From Pseudomonas sp. Choline-02u-1 (lineage in GTDB: Bacteria; Pseudomonadota; Gammaproteobacteria; Pseudomonadales; Pseudomonadaceae): a stretch of DNA of 64,000 nt. The stretch spans positions 248,001 through 312,000 of the forward strand of contig NZ_PJBC01000066.1 of NCBI RefSeq assembly GCF_002836515.1. The letters run 5' to 3'. Below the pieces are notes generated by a model that saw nothing but the letters and a program-made list of their open reading frames with translations, was not told where the DNA came from and ran no database searches. Every line of letters begins with the position of its first letter. The first letter of the stretch is position 1. A program made the position numbers and the translations under genes. This document shows, one piece after another, positions 17,052-26,063 of this stretch.

Positions 17052-17786
17052 TTAGTGCTGCAGGATTTTCTCGAGGAAGTGCTGCGCGCGTTCGGAGCGA
17101 GCGCTGATGTCGCCGAAGAATTCCTCTTTCGGGCAGTCTTCGATGATCTTGCCCTGATCCATGAAGATCACCCGGTCGGCGACTTTGCGGGCGAAGCCCA
17201 TTTCGTGGGTCACGCACATCATGGTCATGCCTTCGTGGGCCAGTTGCACCATGACGTCGAGCACTTCGTTGACCATTTCCGGGTCAAGCGCCGAGGTCGG
17301 TTCGTCGAACAGCATGACGATCGGGTCCATCGCCAGCGCACGGGCAATCGCCACACGTTGTTGCTGGCCACCGGACAGTTGCCCCGGATGCTTGTGGGCG
17401 TGCGCCGACAAACCCACGCGCTCCAGCAGTTGCAGACCTTTTTTGGTCGCCTCTTCCTTGCTGCGGCCGAGCACCTTGATCTGCGCGATGGTCAGGTTTT
17501 CGGTGATGGTCAGGTGCGGGAACAGTTCGAAGTGCTGGAACACCATGCCGACGCGCGAGCGCAGTTTCGGCAGATTGGTTTTCGGGTCGGCGATCGAGGT
17601 GCCGTCTACGACCACGTCACCCTTCTGGAACGGTTCCAGGGCGTTGACGCACTTGATCAGCGTCGACTTGCCGGAACCGGACGGGCCGCAGACCACGATC
17701 ACTTCGCCTTTCTTCACCTCGGTGCTGCAATCAGTCAGCACCTGGAAGTCCCCATACCACTTGTTGATGTTTTTGATAGAGATCAT
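17052..17786 (-). CDS. aatP: Glutamate/aspartate ABC transporter ATPase
   Basis: This 244-residue ATPase belongs to the polar amino acid family (GltL/GlnQ type). Walker A is GPSGSGKST, the signature is LSGGQQQRVAIARAL, Walker B is PIVMLFDEPTSALDPE and the switch histidine is in VTHEMGFA. It powers uptake with the two permeases immediately upstream. Its ATG overlaps the aatM stop by four bases. Confidence 0.9.
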   Translation of the reverse strand: MISIKNINKWYGDFQVLTDCSTEVKKGEVIVVCGPSGSGKSTLIKCVNALEPFQKGDVVVDGTSIADPKTNLPKLRSRVGMVFQHFELFPHLTITENLTIAQIKVLGRSKEEATKKGLQLLERVGLSAHAHKHPGQLSGGQQQRVAIARALAMDPIVMLFDEPTSALDPEMVNEVLDVMVQLAHEGMTMMCVTHEMGFARKVADRVIFMDQGKIIEDCPKEEFFGDISARSERAQHFLEKILQH

Positions 17787-18454
17787 ACGGCGAACCTTTT
17801 CTGCAGACGCTTGACCAGCCGCGAGGCGGCGAAGCTGATGATGAAGTACACGAGACCGGCGAAAATCAGGAACTCATTGGAGCGACCGATGATGTCGCCG
17901 CTGGCGCGTGAGGCGTTGAGGAAGTCAACCAGGCCCACGGTGTAAACCAGCGAGGTGTCCTGGAACAGGATGATGCTCTGCTGCAGCAGCAGCGGGGTCA
18001 TCTTGCGGAACGCCTGCGGCAGGATGATCAGGCGCATCATCTGCCCGTAGTTCATGCCCAGTGCTTGCGCGGCACCCATCTGGCCCTTGGAAATCGACTG
18101 CACACCGGCACGGACGATTTCGCAGAAGTACGCCGCTTCGAACATCATGAACGCCACGACGCACGAGGTGAACGCACCGATCGGTGTGTCTTCGCCAGTG
18201 ATCCAGCGCAGCACGAACGGCACCGCCAGGTAGAACCAGGTGATCACCAGCAGCAGTGGAATCGAGCGGAAGTAATTGACGTAGGCGCCAGCAATGCTCG
18301 ACAGCAGTTTGTTATGAGACAGACGGCACAGCGCGAGGATCGTGCCGAGGATCATCCCGCCGATCACGCCCATGGCCATCAGCTTGAGGGTCATGACCAT
18401 GCCGTTCCACAAACCGGGAATGGCCGGGACGATGCCACTGAAATCGAATTCCAT
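17783..18454 (-). CDS. aatM: Glutamate/aspartate ABC transporter permease
   Basis: The 223-residue inner-membrane subunit is of the HisMQ/GltK type, with about five helices and the EAA loop ending GMNYGQMMRLIILPQAFRKM, which docks on the ATPase. It forms the membrane channel with aatQ, whose reading frame it overlaps by one base (TAATGG). Confidence 0.9.
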   Translation of the reverse strand: MEFDFSGIVPAIPGLWNGMVMTLKLMAMGVIGGMILGTILALCRLSHNKLLSSIAGAYVNYFRSIPLLLVITWFYLAVPFVLRWITGEDTPIGAFTSCVVAFMMFEAAYFCEIVRAGVQSISKGQMGAAQALGMNYGQMMRLIILPQAFRKMTPLLLQQSIILFQDTSLVYTVGLVDFLNASRASGDIIGRSNEFLIFAGLVYFIISFAASRLVKRLQKRFAV

Positions 18455-19200
18455 TATTTACCCCCCACGGAGATCAGGCCGGGCACCGCGACTTTCTTCT
18501 CGACCAGGCGCATCAGCAGCATCAGGCTCATGTTGAGGGTGAAATAGATCAGGGTTGCCAGGGTGAACGCTTCGAACAGGTTGGCCGAAAACTCGGCGGT
18601 CTGTTTGGTCTGCGCCAGCAATTCCATCAAACCGATCAGGGACGCCACGGAGGAGTTCTTGAACACGTTGAGAAATTCGGAGGTGAGCGGCGGAATGATG
18701 ATGCGGTAGGCCTGGGGCAGCAGCACGTTCCAGTAGATCTGCGGCAGTTTGAAACCCATCGCGCGGGCGGCGGATTCCTGGCCACGAGGCAACGCCTGGA
18801 TACCGGTGCGCACTTGCTCGCAGACACGGGCGGCGGTGAACAGACCCAGGCAGACGACAACGCTCAGGTAGGCCGAAGTAGTCGGGTTGAGGTCCTGCTT
18901 GTACCACTCCTGCAGATCCGGCGGCAGCAGATCGGGCACCAGGAAGTACCAGATGAACAGCTGCACCAGCAGCGGCACGTTACGGAACAGCTCGACGTAG
19001 CAGGTCGCGATGCCCGATACGATGCGGTTCGGCACGGTGCGCATGATGCCCAGCAGCGAGCCGAGCAGCAGGGCGATGATCCACGCCACGATGGCGATGG
19101 CAATGGTCCAGCCCAGACCGGAGATGAACCAGTCGAGATAGGTCTCGCTGCCCACACCGGTGGACTTGAAGAACACGCCCCAGTCCCAGTTGTAATTCAT
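18454..19200 (-). CDS. aatQ: Glutamate/aspartate ABC transporter permease
   Basis: The 248-residue partner permease is of GltJ type: a longer periplasmic N-terminus (NYNWDWGVFFKSTGVGSETY), five helices, and the EAA loop MGFKLPQIYWNVLLPQAYR. It is separated from aatJ by ~200 bp with a stem-loop, a common arrangement that lets the binding protein be made in excess. Confidence 0.9.
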   Translation of the reverse strand: MNYNWDWGVFFKSTGVGSETYLDWFISGLGWTIAIAIVAWIIALLLGSLLGIMRTVPNRIVSGIATCYVELFRNVPLLVQLFIWYFLVPDLLPPDLQEWYKQDLNPTTSAYLSVVVCLGLFTAARVCEQVRTGIQALPRGQESAARAMGFKLPQIYWNVLLPQAYRIIIPPLTSEFLNVFKNSSVASLIGLMELLAQTKQTAEFSANLFEAFTLATLIYFTLNMSLMLLMRLVEKKVAVPGLISVGGK

Positions 19201-19353
19201 TAGGGTCTCCCCTCGATTCGATCGATGTACAAGTGCCCGCTTGGGGAACTCCGTTCCCTCCCCAGTCTTTTTTCAAAGACCGGGCACACGCGATCGGCTC
19301 GACAGCCACCGGTTCGAGTGTTTCCAGAAAAATGCCAGCAGGGAGTGACCATC

Positions 19354-19381
19354 CCCTGAAAAGGCAGGTGCCTCTTCAGGG
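19354..19381 (-). terminator. Stem-loop after aatJ (mRNA stabiliser or partial terminator)
   Basis: CCCTGAA...AGGC pairs with GCCT...TTCAGGG with one unpaired base on each side and a 4-nt loop. It starts about 19 bp after the aatJ stop. There is no T-run. Such structures between binding-protein and permease genes usually protect the upstream mRNA or stop part of the transcription. Confidence 0.5.
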
Positions 19382-19399
19382 AATAAGGTTAGTCAGAAA

Positions 19400-20314
19400 T
19401 CAGGACTTCTTGTCGTCAGCCGCTTTGTCGGTCGGATTGGCGATCAGGTTCTTGAGCTCGTCGCTCATCGGGAAGTTCAGGTTCAGGCCTTTTGGCGGAA
19501 TTGGCTGCATGAACCACTTCTCGTAGATCTTGTTGATTGCGCCCGAAGCGTAGGTGGCCTTGATCGCGTCATCCACAGCCTTTTTGAACGGCTCGTCGCC
19601 TTTGCGCATCATGCAGCCGTAGATTTCGTACGACTGTGGCGTGCCGGTCACTTCCCAATCGGCGGCTTTCTTGGCCTTGGCGGCTTCGCCGGCCAGCAGC
19701 GCGTCGTCCATCATGAACGCAACGGCACGGCCCGACTCCAGCATCTGGAAGGACTCGCCGTGGTCTTTGGCGGAGATGACGTTCATGCCCATCTGCTTGT
19801 CGGCGTTCATCGCCTTGAGAATGCGCTCGGAGGTGGTGCCGGCGGTGGTGACAACGTTCTTGCCTTTGAGATCGTCGAAATCCTTGTACTTGGAGTCTTT
19901 CTTGGACAGAAGACGGGTACCGATTTCGAAGATGCCGACGGAGAAGTCGACCTGCTGCTGACGCTCGACGTTGTTGGTGGTCGAACCGCACTCGACGTCC
20001 ACGGTGCCGTTCTGCACCAGTGGAATACGGGTTTGCGAGGTGACGAGGTTGTATTTGACTTGCAGGTTCGGCAGGTCGAGGTCTTTCTTGATCGCTTCGA
20101 CGATGGCCAGCTGGATATCGTGCGAGTAGCCGACCGGCTTGCCGGACGCATCAGCGATGTAGGAGAACGGAATGGAGGCGTCACGGTGGCCCAGGGTGAT
20201 GACACCGGACTCTTTGATCTTCTTCAGGGTGCCGGTGAGTTCGGCGGCGAAAACTGGCGTGCTGATCAGAGCGGCAGCAATGGCTGCGCCCAGGATATGG
20301 GGAACGATGCGCAT
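19400..20314 (-). CDS. aatJ: Glutamate/aspartate periplasmic binding protein
   Basis: This 304-residue solute-binding protein has a signal peptide (IVPHILGAAIAAALISTPVF, cleaved at AFA-A). Its family-3 fold has typical motifs GHRDASIPFSY and VECGSTTNNVER. It captures acidic amino acids in the periplasm for AatQMP. ATG 20314 is used since GAGGA lies before it; the in-frame TTG three bases upstream is less likely. A sigma-54 promoter and two AauR-type boxes lie upstream. Confidence 0.9.
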   Translation of the reverse strand: MRIVPHILGAAIAAALISTPVFAAELTGTLKKIKESGVITLGHRDASIPFSYIADASGKPVGYSHDIQLAIVEAIKKDLDLPNLQVKYNLVTSQTRIPLVQNGTVDVECGSTTNNVERQQQVDFSVGIFEIGTRLLSKKDSKYKDFDDLKGKNVVTTAGTTSERILKAMNADKQMGMNVISAKDHGESFQMLESGRAVAFMMDDALLAGEAAKAKKAADWEVTGTPQSYEIYGCMMRKGDEPFKKAVDDAIKATYASGAINKIYEKWFMQPIPPKGLNLNFPMSDELKNLIANPTDKAADDKKS

Positions 20315-20431
20315 CAAATTTTCCTCGACATTGTTTTTTTTATGGAGCCAGTTTGTCGGCCCTTTTTGTGCTTCGAATGCCTGACGGCTCCTGAAGTGTT
20401 GGCACGGCAGGCATTCGTCGAGAGAGTGTAG

Positions 20432-20447
20432 AGCATGAGTCGTGCCA
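20432..20447 (-). promoter_or_regulatory. Sigma-54 promoter of aatJQMP
   Basis: On the minus strand TGGCACG-ACTC-ATGCT matches the -24/-12 consensus TGGCACG-N4-TTGCW with one mismatch. Transcription would start near 20420, about 100 bases before the aatJ ATG. This agrees with control by the sigma-54 activator AauR encoded nearby. Confidence 0.7.
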
Positions 20448-20523
20448 GAGCAGGCATCATTGGTTAACGTCTTGTTTTATAAAGGTATTAAAGTTTTGTG
20501 GCGGCCATTTGACGGGCAACTGA

Positions 20524-20568
20524 TCCGGTTAACCGAATCGACTGCAGAGTCGCGTTCGGAAAACCGAA
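20524..20568. promoter_or_regulatory. Two AauR binding boxes upstream of aatJ
   Basis: TTCGGAAAACCGAA (20555-20568) is a perfect TTCGG-N4-CCGAA palindrome. TCCGGTTAACCGAA (20524-20537) differs at one base. The centres are 31 bp apart, about three helical turns, so they face the same side of DNA. They lie 77-121 bp upstream of the -24 element, right for a sigma-54 enhancer. The motif is the one I recall for AauR in P. putida. Confidence 0.7.
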
Positions 20569-20575
20569 TACGTAG

Positions 20576-20998
20576 TCAGGCGCGCTCTCGGATTTCCCGG
20601 CTTAGTGGCGTTTCATGCAAATACACCCACTCCACTCCATCTGGCTGCCCTCTGAGGATCGCCACGGCGAGCCGCGAGTGTTCAGCGCCGTTCAAACGGT
20701 GGGTTTCGACGTAACTCACAGCCAGCAGGCCGGCCTGTTGCCATACCGTGTGCACATCGCTGATCGCGATATCGAGTCCCGCTCTGGCGCCCACGGCCCC
20801 CCTGAACAGTTGTTCTACTTCGGCGCGGTTCAGCGGGATCGCCGATATACCTATCATGCTGAAATCTTCGGCAAATACTTTCATCAGCGGCTCGAGGCTC
20901 GCAGCTCCGATGCCGTCGGCATCAGTGAATACCCGAAGGATCAGCTCGTGGACGTGGTGAATGCTGTGTTCGGCTTGTTCGATCAGAGCGTTTGTCAT
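20576..20998 (-). CDS. NTF2-like (SnoaL/DUF4440-type) small protein
   Basis: This 140-residue protein has the size and pattern of NTF2-fold proteins: helices first, then strands with AEDFSMIGISAIPL, RAGLDIAISDVHTVW and EWVYLHETPLSR. No catalytic residue is clear. Its ATG overlaps the stop of the MFS transporter gene (ATGA), so it is co-translated and perhaps modifies a compound handled by the pump. The longer frame running through the MFS gene is an artefact. Confidence 0.65.
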   Translation of the reverse strand: MTNALIEQAEHSIHHVHELILRVFTDADGIGAASLEPLMKVFAEDFSMIGISAIPLNRAEVEQLFRGAVGARAGLDIAISDVHTVWQQAGLLAVSYVETHRLNGAEHSRLAVAILRGQPDGVEWVYLHETPLSREIRERA

Positions 20999-22347
20999 GG
21001 GCATACCTTGGCGCGGTTCAGTTGTTTGATCTGCAGCAACGGCAGCAGCCCGACCAGTGCTGCAATCGCGAAGGTGGCGTGATAGGCCGGCGTGGTGCCA
21101 AGCGGTTGGAGCAGCACGTTGAAGATCATCAGAAACAGCGCGGCGCCGAGGCTGAAAGACATCTGCCGGTTGATGTTCCAGATGACACTGGCCTTGTGCG
21201 TATCGCCGCCGGCGAAGTCCATCAGTGAGGTGGTCTGCGCGGTATTGGCACCGATGCCGCCGCCGATGCCCATCAGGCTGTAGGCGATCATGATGAGCCA
21301 AAAATCCGTTGGCGCATTGACCAGCACCAGGGCGGCGATGCCGGCGCTGTGCAACAGCATGCCGAGGGTGAACAGGTGTCCGGCGCCGATCCGGTTGTAG
21401 AATCGGCCGCAAACGGTCATCGCGACGAACGCACCGATGGCGTAGAGGATCATGAACATTCCGGTCAGCCGGGCGCTGAAGTGCAGGGTGTTCTGCAAAA
21501 AGAAAATGTTCATCAGATTGACCCCGGTGAACACCCCCGGAATCGCGTAGTAGATGAAGATCGAGGTGCTGAGTTTTCTGCTGCTGAGCAGGCTCAAGTC
21601 GATGATCGGGTTGTTGCAGCGGCGGTAATGCAGCAGATACAGCGCGATGAATATCAGCCCCGCGATGACAAAACCCAGCGCTGCGAGCGGCGGGTAATCG
21701 CTGCCGTACAGCGACATCCCCATCAGCAGACTGGCGAGCGTCGCGCTGACCAGCAACAGGCCTTTGATGTCCGGGCGCTGGCGTTCGGCGGGTGTGCTTT
21801 CCCTGATCCACCACCAGGACAGGCCAGCGGCAAGCAGCGAAAACGGGATGGTGCTGTAGAACACCCAGCGCCAGGAGCTGATGTCGACAATGAGGCCGCC
21901 CACGGTGGGTGAAATCGCCGGGGCAATCAGGGCAACGGCCATGATCAGCGTGGATATTTTCGCTCTTTGTTCGCCCTGAAAAAGATTGAACGTCAGCGCC
22001 TGTCCGACCGGAATCAACAAGCCGCCGCCGATGCCCTGGACGAAGCGCCAGATCACCAGTTCATGGAAGCTGTCGGCGTGGCCGCACAGCCACACCGCGC
22101 CACTGAATACCAGCATTGAAGCGGTGAGGATTTCACGACTGCCAAAACGCGCAGCCAGCCAGGTGCTCAGCGCAATGATCAACGTCAGTCCGAGAATGTA
22201 CGCGTTGGCGACCCACGCCACCGAAGCGCTGCTGACCTGCAAGCTGGCTGACAGACTGGGCAGTGCCACCGCCGACATGAAGATGTTGATGCAATCGATA
22301 AAGAAGCCGAGCAGGAAAATCGACGCGACTTTATAGCGGTAACTCAT
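20995..22347 (-). CDS. MFS drug-efflux transporter (DHA2-like)
   Basis: The 450-residue protein has about 14 hydrophobic helices and DHA2 features: an N-terminal VASIFLLGFFIDCINIFMSA segment, the motif LAARFGSREILTAS after helix 2, and WRFVQGIGGGLLIPVGQAL in the fourth helix region. It exports drugs or a metabolite by proton antiport. It is divergent from a LysR gene 90 bp away, the usual local regulator, and is followed by the NTF2-like gene. Confidence 0.85.
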   Translation of the reverse strand: MSYRYKVASIFLLGFFIDCINIFMSAVALPSLSASLQVSSASVAWVANAYILGLTLIIALSTWLAARFGSREILTASMLVFSGAVWLCGHADSFHELVIWRFVQGIGGGLLIPVGQALTFNLFQGEQRAKISTLIMAVALIAPAISPTVGGLIVDISSWRWVFYSTIPFSLLAAGLSWWWIRESTPAERQRPDIKGLLLVSATLASLLMGMSLYGSDYPPLAALGFVIAGLIFIALYLLHYRRCNNPIIDLSLLSSRKLSTSIFIYYAIPGVFTGVNLMNIFFLQNTLHFSARLTGMFMILYAIGAFVAMTVCGRFYNRIGAGHLFTLGMLLHSAGIAALVLVNAPTDFWLIMIAYSLMGIGGGIGANTAQTTSLMDFAGGDTHKASVIWNINRQMSFSLGAALFLMIFNVLLQPLGTTPAYHATFAIAALVGLLPLLQIKQLNRAKVCP

Positions 22348-22437
22348 GGTGTTTCCCCTTTGTCGTCGAGCTTAGGGGCGATAGACTCCGGCCGTCGATG
22401 CAATGGAGCTGAACACAATGTTTGAAGGGATTGAACC

Positions 22438-23340
22438 GTGACCCAGGGCGCTCTGCACACGCACTTGAACCGGGTGCAGACATTTCTGGCGATTGCCGAA
22501 TTGGGTTCATTTACCAAGGCTGCCAGCCATCTGAATCTCAGCCGCGCCATGGTCAGCCTGCATATCAAGGCCCTGGAGGCAGCGTTGTCGACCAGCCTGT
22601 TGCTGCGCAACAGTCGTGCTGTGTCGCTGACCGAGGCCGGGCAAAGCTTTTACAACGAATTCAAGACCATCGTTGCCGATATCGACACAGCGTTTGACAG
22701 GGTATTGCACGGCACAAACCGCGTCTCGGGAACGCTGCGGATCAGTTCCACCAGTGAATACGGCGAGCGATTCATCCTGCCGCTGATTCCGCTGTTCGCC
22801 GAGCGCTATCCCGATATCCGCCTGTGCTACGACTTCAACTCTTCGCTCAATGATCTGCTGGCCGACCGGCTCGATCTGGTGGTTCGCCTGGGCAACCTGG
22901 CGGACTCATCTTTCAAAAGCCGGAAACTGGCGGACTATGAAATTGTGCTGGTGGCGACTGAAAAGTTTCTGGTTCGCTACCCGGTAAAGACACCGCAGGA
23001 TCTCAACATCGTGCCTTGGATTGCCAACAGCAATTTGCCGGCGCCGACGCAGTGGGTTTTGCGCGGTGGCGTGGGGGAGACGGTCGAGATCAGTGGCACG
23101 CCTCATTTTCAGTCGAATTCTTCAACGGCGATTCGTTCGATGACCTTGTCGTCCCTGGGCGTGTCGGTGCTGCCGGCGTGGATGGTTGAAGACGATATGG
23201 CCTGTGGGCATCTGGTACGTGTGTTGCCGGAATACTCGCTGCCCTCACAGCCGATCAGCCTGGTATTTGCGGATACGCCGCACCTGCCGCACAAGTCGCG
23301 GGTGTTTATCGATTTTCTTTTGGCGCATTCAGGGCAGTGA
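22438..23340 (+). CDS. LysR-family regulator of the divergent MFS operon
   Basis: This 300-residue LysR protein has a helix-turn-helix at SFTKAASHLNLSRAMVSLHI and a substrate-binding domain from about residue 90. The start is GTG 22438, since the upstream frame has no ATG and the family N-terminus begins a few residues in. The short divergent gap suggests control of the MFS/NTF2-like operon. The effector is unknown. Confidence 0.8.
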   Translation: MTQGALHTHLNRVQTFLAIAELGSFTKAASHLNLSRAMVSLHIKALEAALSTSLLLRNSRAVSLTEAGQSFYNEFKTIVADIDTAFDRVLHGTNRVSGTLRISSTSEYGERFILPLIPLFAERYPDIRLCYDFNSSLNDLLADRLDLVVRLGNLADSSFKSRKLADYEIVLVATEKFLVRYPVKTPQDLNIVPWIANSNLPAPTQWVLRGGVGETVEISGTPHFQSNSSTAIRSMTLSSLGVSVLPAWMVEDDMACGHLVRVLPEYSLPSQPISLVFADTPHLPHKSRVFIDFLLAHSGQ

Positions 23341-23371
23341 GGGAGTGGAGCCGGACCTTGCGGGCATAGCA

Positions 23372-23404
23372 AAAAGCCCCTGAATCTCGCGATTCAGGGG
23401 CTTT
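23372..23404. terminator. Bidirectional terminator between lysR and glpD
   Basis: AAAGCCCCTGAATC and GATTCAGGGGCTTT form a perfect stem around TCGC, with A-run and T-run on the two sides. It can end both the LysR gene (+) and glpD (-). Confidence 0.85.
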
Positions 23405-23426
23405 CGTTTGAGCGATGGGGCGAATA

Positions 23427-24962
23427 TCAAGCCGCCTCGATCTTGCGGTTTTGCTCCACCTTGCCCAGATACGTCGCCAGCTTTTGCTGCTCGTCGGCAG
23501 TCGTGAACAAGCCGAGTTTGGTGCGGCGCCACAAAATGTCATGCGCCGTAGTGGCCCACTCTTCGCTGCACAGGTAGTCGACTTCGCGGGTGTAGAGCCC
23601 GCCGCCGATGTGCTCACCCATGTCTGCCAGCGTTTCCACGCCTTCAAGCATGCGCCATGTGCGGCTGCCGTAAGTGACGGCCCAGCGCCGGGCGATTTCA
23701 GTCGGGACGAAATCATACTTGTCGCGAATCCGTGCGCTCAGCGCTTCGGGCGTGGTCATGTCTTCGCCGCCGGGCAGAGTCGCTTTGGCGGTCCAGCTTG
23801 GGCGCATCTGGGTGAAGAACGGCATCAACTGCGCCATCGCCGACTCGGCGAGCTTGCGGTAAGTGGTCAGTTTGCCGCCGAACACCGACAGCAGCGGCGC
23901 CTCTTCGGCATTGCCCGACAGCGCCAGGGTGTAATCGCGGGTCACTGCCGACGGGTTGTCGGATTCGTCGTTGCACAGCGGACGCACGCCCGAATAGCTG
24001 TGCAGGATGTCCTCGCGGCTGAGCTGCTTCTTGAAGTGGGCATTGACCACTTTGAGCAGGTAATCGGTTTCGCCTTCGGTGATCGCCACTTTTGCCGGGT
24101 CGCCGGTGTACTCGCGGTCGGTGGTGCCGATCAGGGTGAAATGGTTCAGGTATGGAATAGTGAAAACGATGCGCTGATCTTCATTCTGCAGAATGTGCGC
24201 GTGCTCGCCTTCGTACAGCTTCGGCACGATGACGTGGCTGCCCTGAATCAGGCGGATGCCATAAGGCGATTCCATCTTCAGGTCGTCACGAATGAATTTG
24301 GCGACCCACGGGCCGGCGGCGTTCACCAGTGCTTTGGCGGTAATCGAAAACAGGCTGCCGTCGGCGCGCTCCAGATGCAGGTGCCACAAACCTTTGCTGC
24401 GGCGGGCGCTGACGCAGCGGGTCTGGGTGTGCACGTGGGCACCTTTTTCGCGGGCGGCCATGGCGTTCAGGACGACGAGGCGGGCATCATCGACCCAGCA
24501 GTCGGAGTACTCGAAACCTTTTTTGATTTCGCTTTTCAGCGCGCTGTCGGCACCGAACTTCAGGCTCCTGGAACCTGGGAGCTTTTCACGTTTGCCGAGA
24601 TTGTCGTAAAGGAACAGGCCGGCACGAATCATCCACGCCGGACGCAGGTGCGGGCGGTGCGGCAGCACGAAACGCATCGGTTTGACGATATGCGGCGCCT
24701 TGGCCAGCAGCACTTCGCGCTCGGCCAGTGCTTCACGCACCAGACGGAATTCGTAATGTTCCAGATAGCGCAAGCCACCGTGGATCAGCTTGCTGCTGGC
24801 CGACGAGGTGTGGCTGGCCAAGTCATCTTTTTCGCAAAGGAACACCGAAAGACCGCGACCGGCGGCATCCGCTGCGATCCCCACGCCATTGATCCCGCCG
24901 CCAATCACGGCAACGTCATAGATCTCGGAAAGTGGGGGCGTACGCAAGGTAGAGGTGGACAT
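23427..24962 (-). CDS. glpD: Glycerol-3-phosphate dehydrogenase (aerobic, FAD)
   Basis: The 511-residue protein starts with the FAD-binding fold DVAVIGGGINGVGIAADAAG and contains GLRYLEHYEFRLVREAL, typical of GlpD. It oxidises glycerol-3-phosphate to dihydroxyacetone phosphate at the membrane and feeds electrons to ubiquinone. It is the last step of the glp cluster, on the same strand as glpF, glpK and glpR, with its own upstream region holding a probable GlpR operator. Confidence 0.95.
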   Translation of the reverse strand: MSTSTLRTPPLSEIYDVAVIGGGINGVGIAADAAGRGLSVFLCEKDDLASHTSSASSKLIHGGLRYLEHYEFRLVREALAEREVLLAKAPHIVKPMRFVLPHRPHLRPAWMIRAGLFLYDNLGKREKLPGSRSLKFGADSALKSEIKKGFEYSDCWVDDARLVVLNAMAAREKGAHVHTQTRCVSARRSKGLWHLHLERADGSLFSITAKALVNAAGPWVAKFIRDDLKMESPYGIRLIQGSHVIVPKLYEGEHAHILQNEDQRIVFTIPYLNHFTLIGTTDREYTGDPAKVAITEGETDYLLKVVNAHFKKQLSREDILHSYSGVRPLCNDESDNPSAVTRDYTLALSGNAEEAPLLSVFGGKLTTYRKLAESAMAQLMPFFTQMRPSWTAKATLPGGEDMTTPEALSARIRDKYDFVPTEIARRWAVTYGSRTWRMLEGVETLADMGEHIGGGLYTREVDYLCSEEWATTAHDILWRRTKLGLFTTADEQQKLATYLGKVEQNRKIEAA

Positions 24963-25002
24963 CGGCTGGCCTCGGTTCTTTTGGTTTTATGTCTTGGAAA
25001 TC

Positions 25003-25016
25003 GAACATTAATGTTC
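25003..25016. promoter_or_regulatory. Probable GlpR operator of glpD
   Basis: GAACATTAATGTTC is a perfect 14-bp palindrome 41-54 bases before the glpD start, within TCGAACATTAATGTTC. TCGAACATTA recurs at 25105-25114. Both resemble half sites of glycerol repressor operators, which have a TCGAACA-like core. Binding by the adjacent GlpR is inferred. Confidence 0.55.
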
Positions 25017-25120
25017 ATTTGCGAAAATGGTAGCCCATAAAGACGTGCACAGCCAGTCGCGCTCGATTGAAAAAACTCATCGAAGGACAGAGAAAGGAAA
25101 ATTATCGAACATTAAAAGTA

Positions 25121-25197
25121 AAAGATCGCAGCCTTCGGCAGCTCCTACAGGGGGAAATGCATTCCAAATGTAGGAGCTGCCGAAGGCTGCGATCTTT
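25121..25197. repeat. Palindromic repeat, family C (AAAGATCGCAGCCTTCGGC)
   Basis: Arms AAAGATCGCAGCCTTCGGCA and TGCCGAAGGCTGCGATCTTT (each continuing with GCTCCTAC/GTAGGAGC) surround a short loop. It lies 15 bases after the glpR stop and may end that transcript. Related copies are at 30212-30292 and 51965-52047. Confidence 0.9.
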
Positions 25198-25212
25198 TGA
25201 TGTTTGGCAGTG

Positions 25213-25968
25213 TTAAACGACTTCCAGACGAATCTTGTGCTGGTTCAACAACTGCGCCAGCGCCGGCACCGGCTGCTGATCGGTGACCAGGCAATCAATC
25301 AGGCTGATCGGCCCCAGCCGTATCATCGCGTTACGCCCGAACTTGCTCGAGTCTGCCGCCAGAATGACTTGGCGCGCGTTGGCAATAATGGCCTGGCTCA
25401 CGCGCACTTCCTGATAGTCGAAGTCGAGCAGGCTGCCGTCCTCGTCAATGCCGCTGATCCCGACCAAAGCGAAATCGACCTTGAACTGATTGATGAAATC
25501 CACGCTCGCCTGACCGACCACGCCGCCGTCCCGCCGTACGTTACCGCCGGTCAGCAGCACGTCGAAATCATCCTTGGCACTGAGCATCGAAGCCACGTGC
25601 AGGTTGTTGGTGATGATTTTCAGGTGGCTGTGATTGAGCAGGGCGCGGGCAATCGATTCGGTGGTGGTACCGATGTTGATGAACAGCGAGGCGTGATCGG
25701 GGATCTGCGCGGCGATGGCTTCGCCGATGCGTTGCTTTTCGTCGCGCATCTGATCGGCGCGCATCGCATAGGCGGTGTTTTCAACGCTGGAATCGTAAGC
25801 GGCGCCACCGTGATAGCGCCGCAGCAGATTGGCTTCCGCGAGCTGATTGATGTCGCGGCGAATGGTTTGCGGAGTGACAACGAACAGCGTGGCCATTTCC
25901 TCGATGCTCACATAGCCGCGTTCGCGGACCAGCTCGAGGATTTGCTGCTGACGGGGAGGCAGATTCAT
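25213..25968 (-). CDS. glpR: Glycerol-3-phosphate repressor GlpR (DeoR family)
   Basis: This 251-residue DeoR-family repressor has an N-terminal helix-turn-helix (RQQQILELVRERGYVSIEEM then FVVTPQTIRRDINQLAE) and a DeoRC sugar-phosphate sensor domain with NIGTTTESIARALL. It represses the glp genes until glycerol-3-phosphate binds. Its place between glpK and glpD supports the name. Confidence 0.92.
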   Translation of the reverse strand: MNLPPRQQQILELVRERGYVSIEEMATLFVVTPQTIRRDINQLAEANLLRRYHGGAAYDSSVENTAYAMRADQMRDEKQRIGEAIAAQIPDHASLFINIGTTTESIARALLNHSHLKIITNNLHVASMLSAKDDFDVLLTGGNVRRDGGVVGQASVDFINQFKVDFALVGISGIDEDGSLLDFDYQEVRVSQAIIANARQVILAADSSKFGRNAMIRLGPISLIDCLVTDQQPVPALAQLLNQHKIRLEVV

Positions 25969-26063
25969 GGGGCTTCCTTTGGGCTGCCAAGCAAAATTTG
26001 CCCATGATGCCGCAGGAATCTCCTCCCGACCAGTTTCCAGCTTTAGTCAGTCTTCAGCCTGGC

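Noticed and set aside
20576..21814. A 412-residue minus-strand frame joining part of the MFS gene to the NTF2-like gene
   Set aside because: Only the last 140 codons are real. The rest is out of frame with the transporter and rich in Arg and His.
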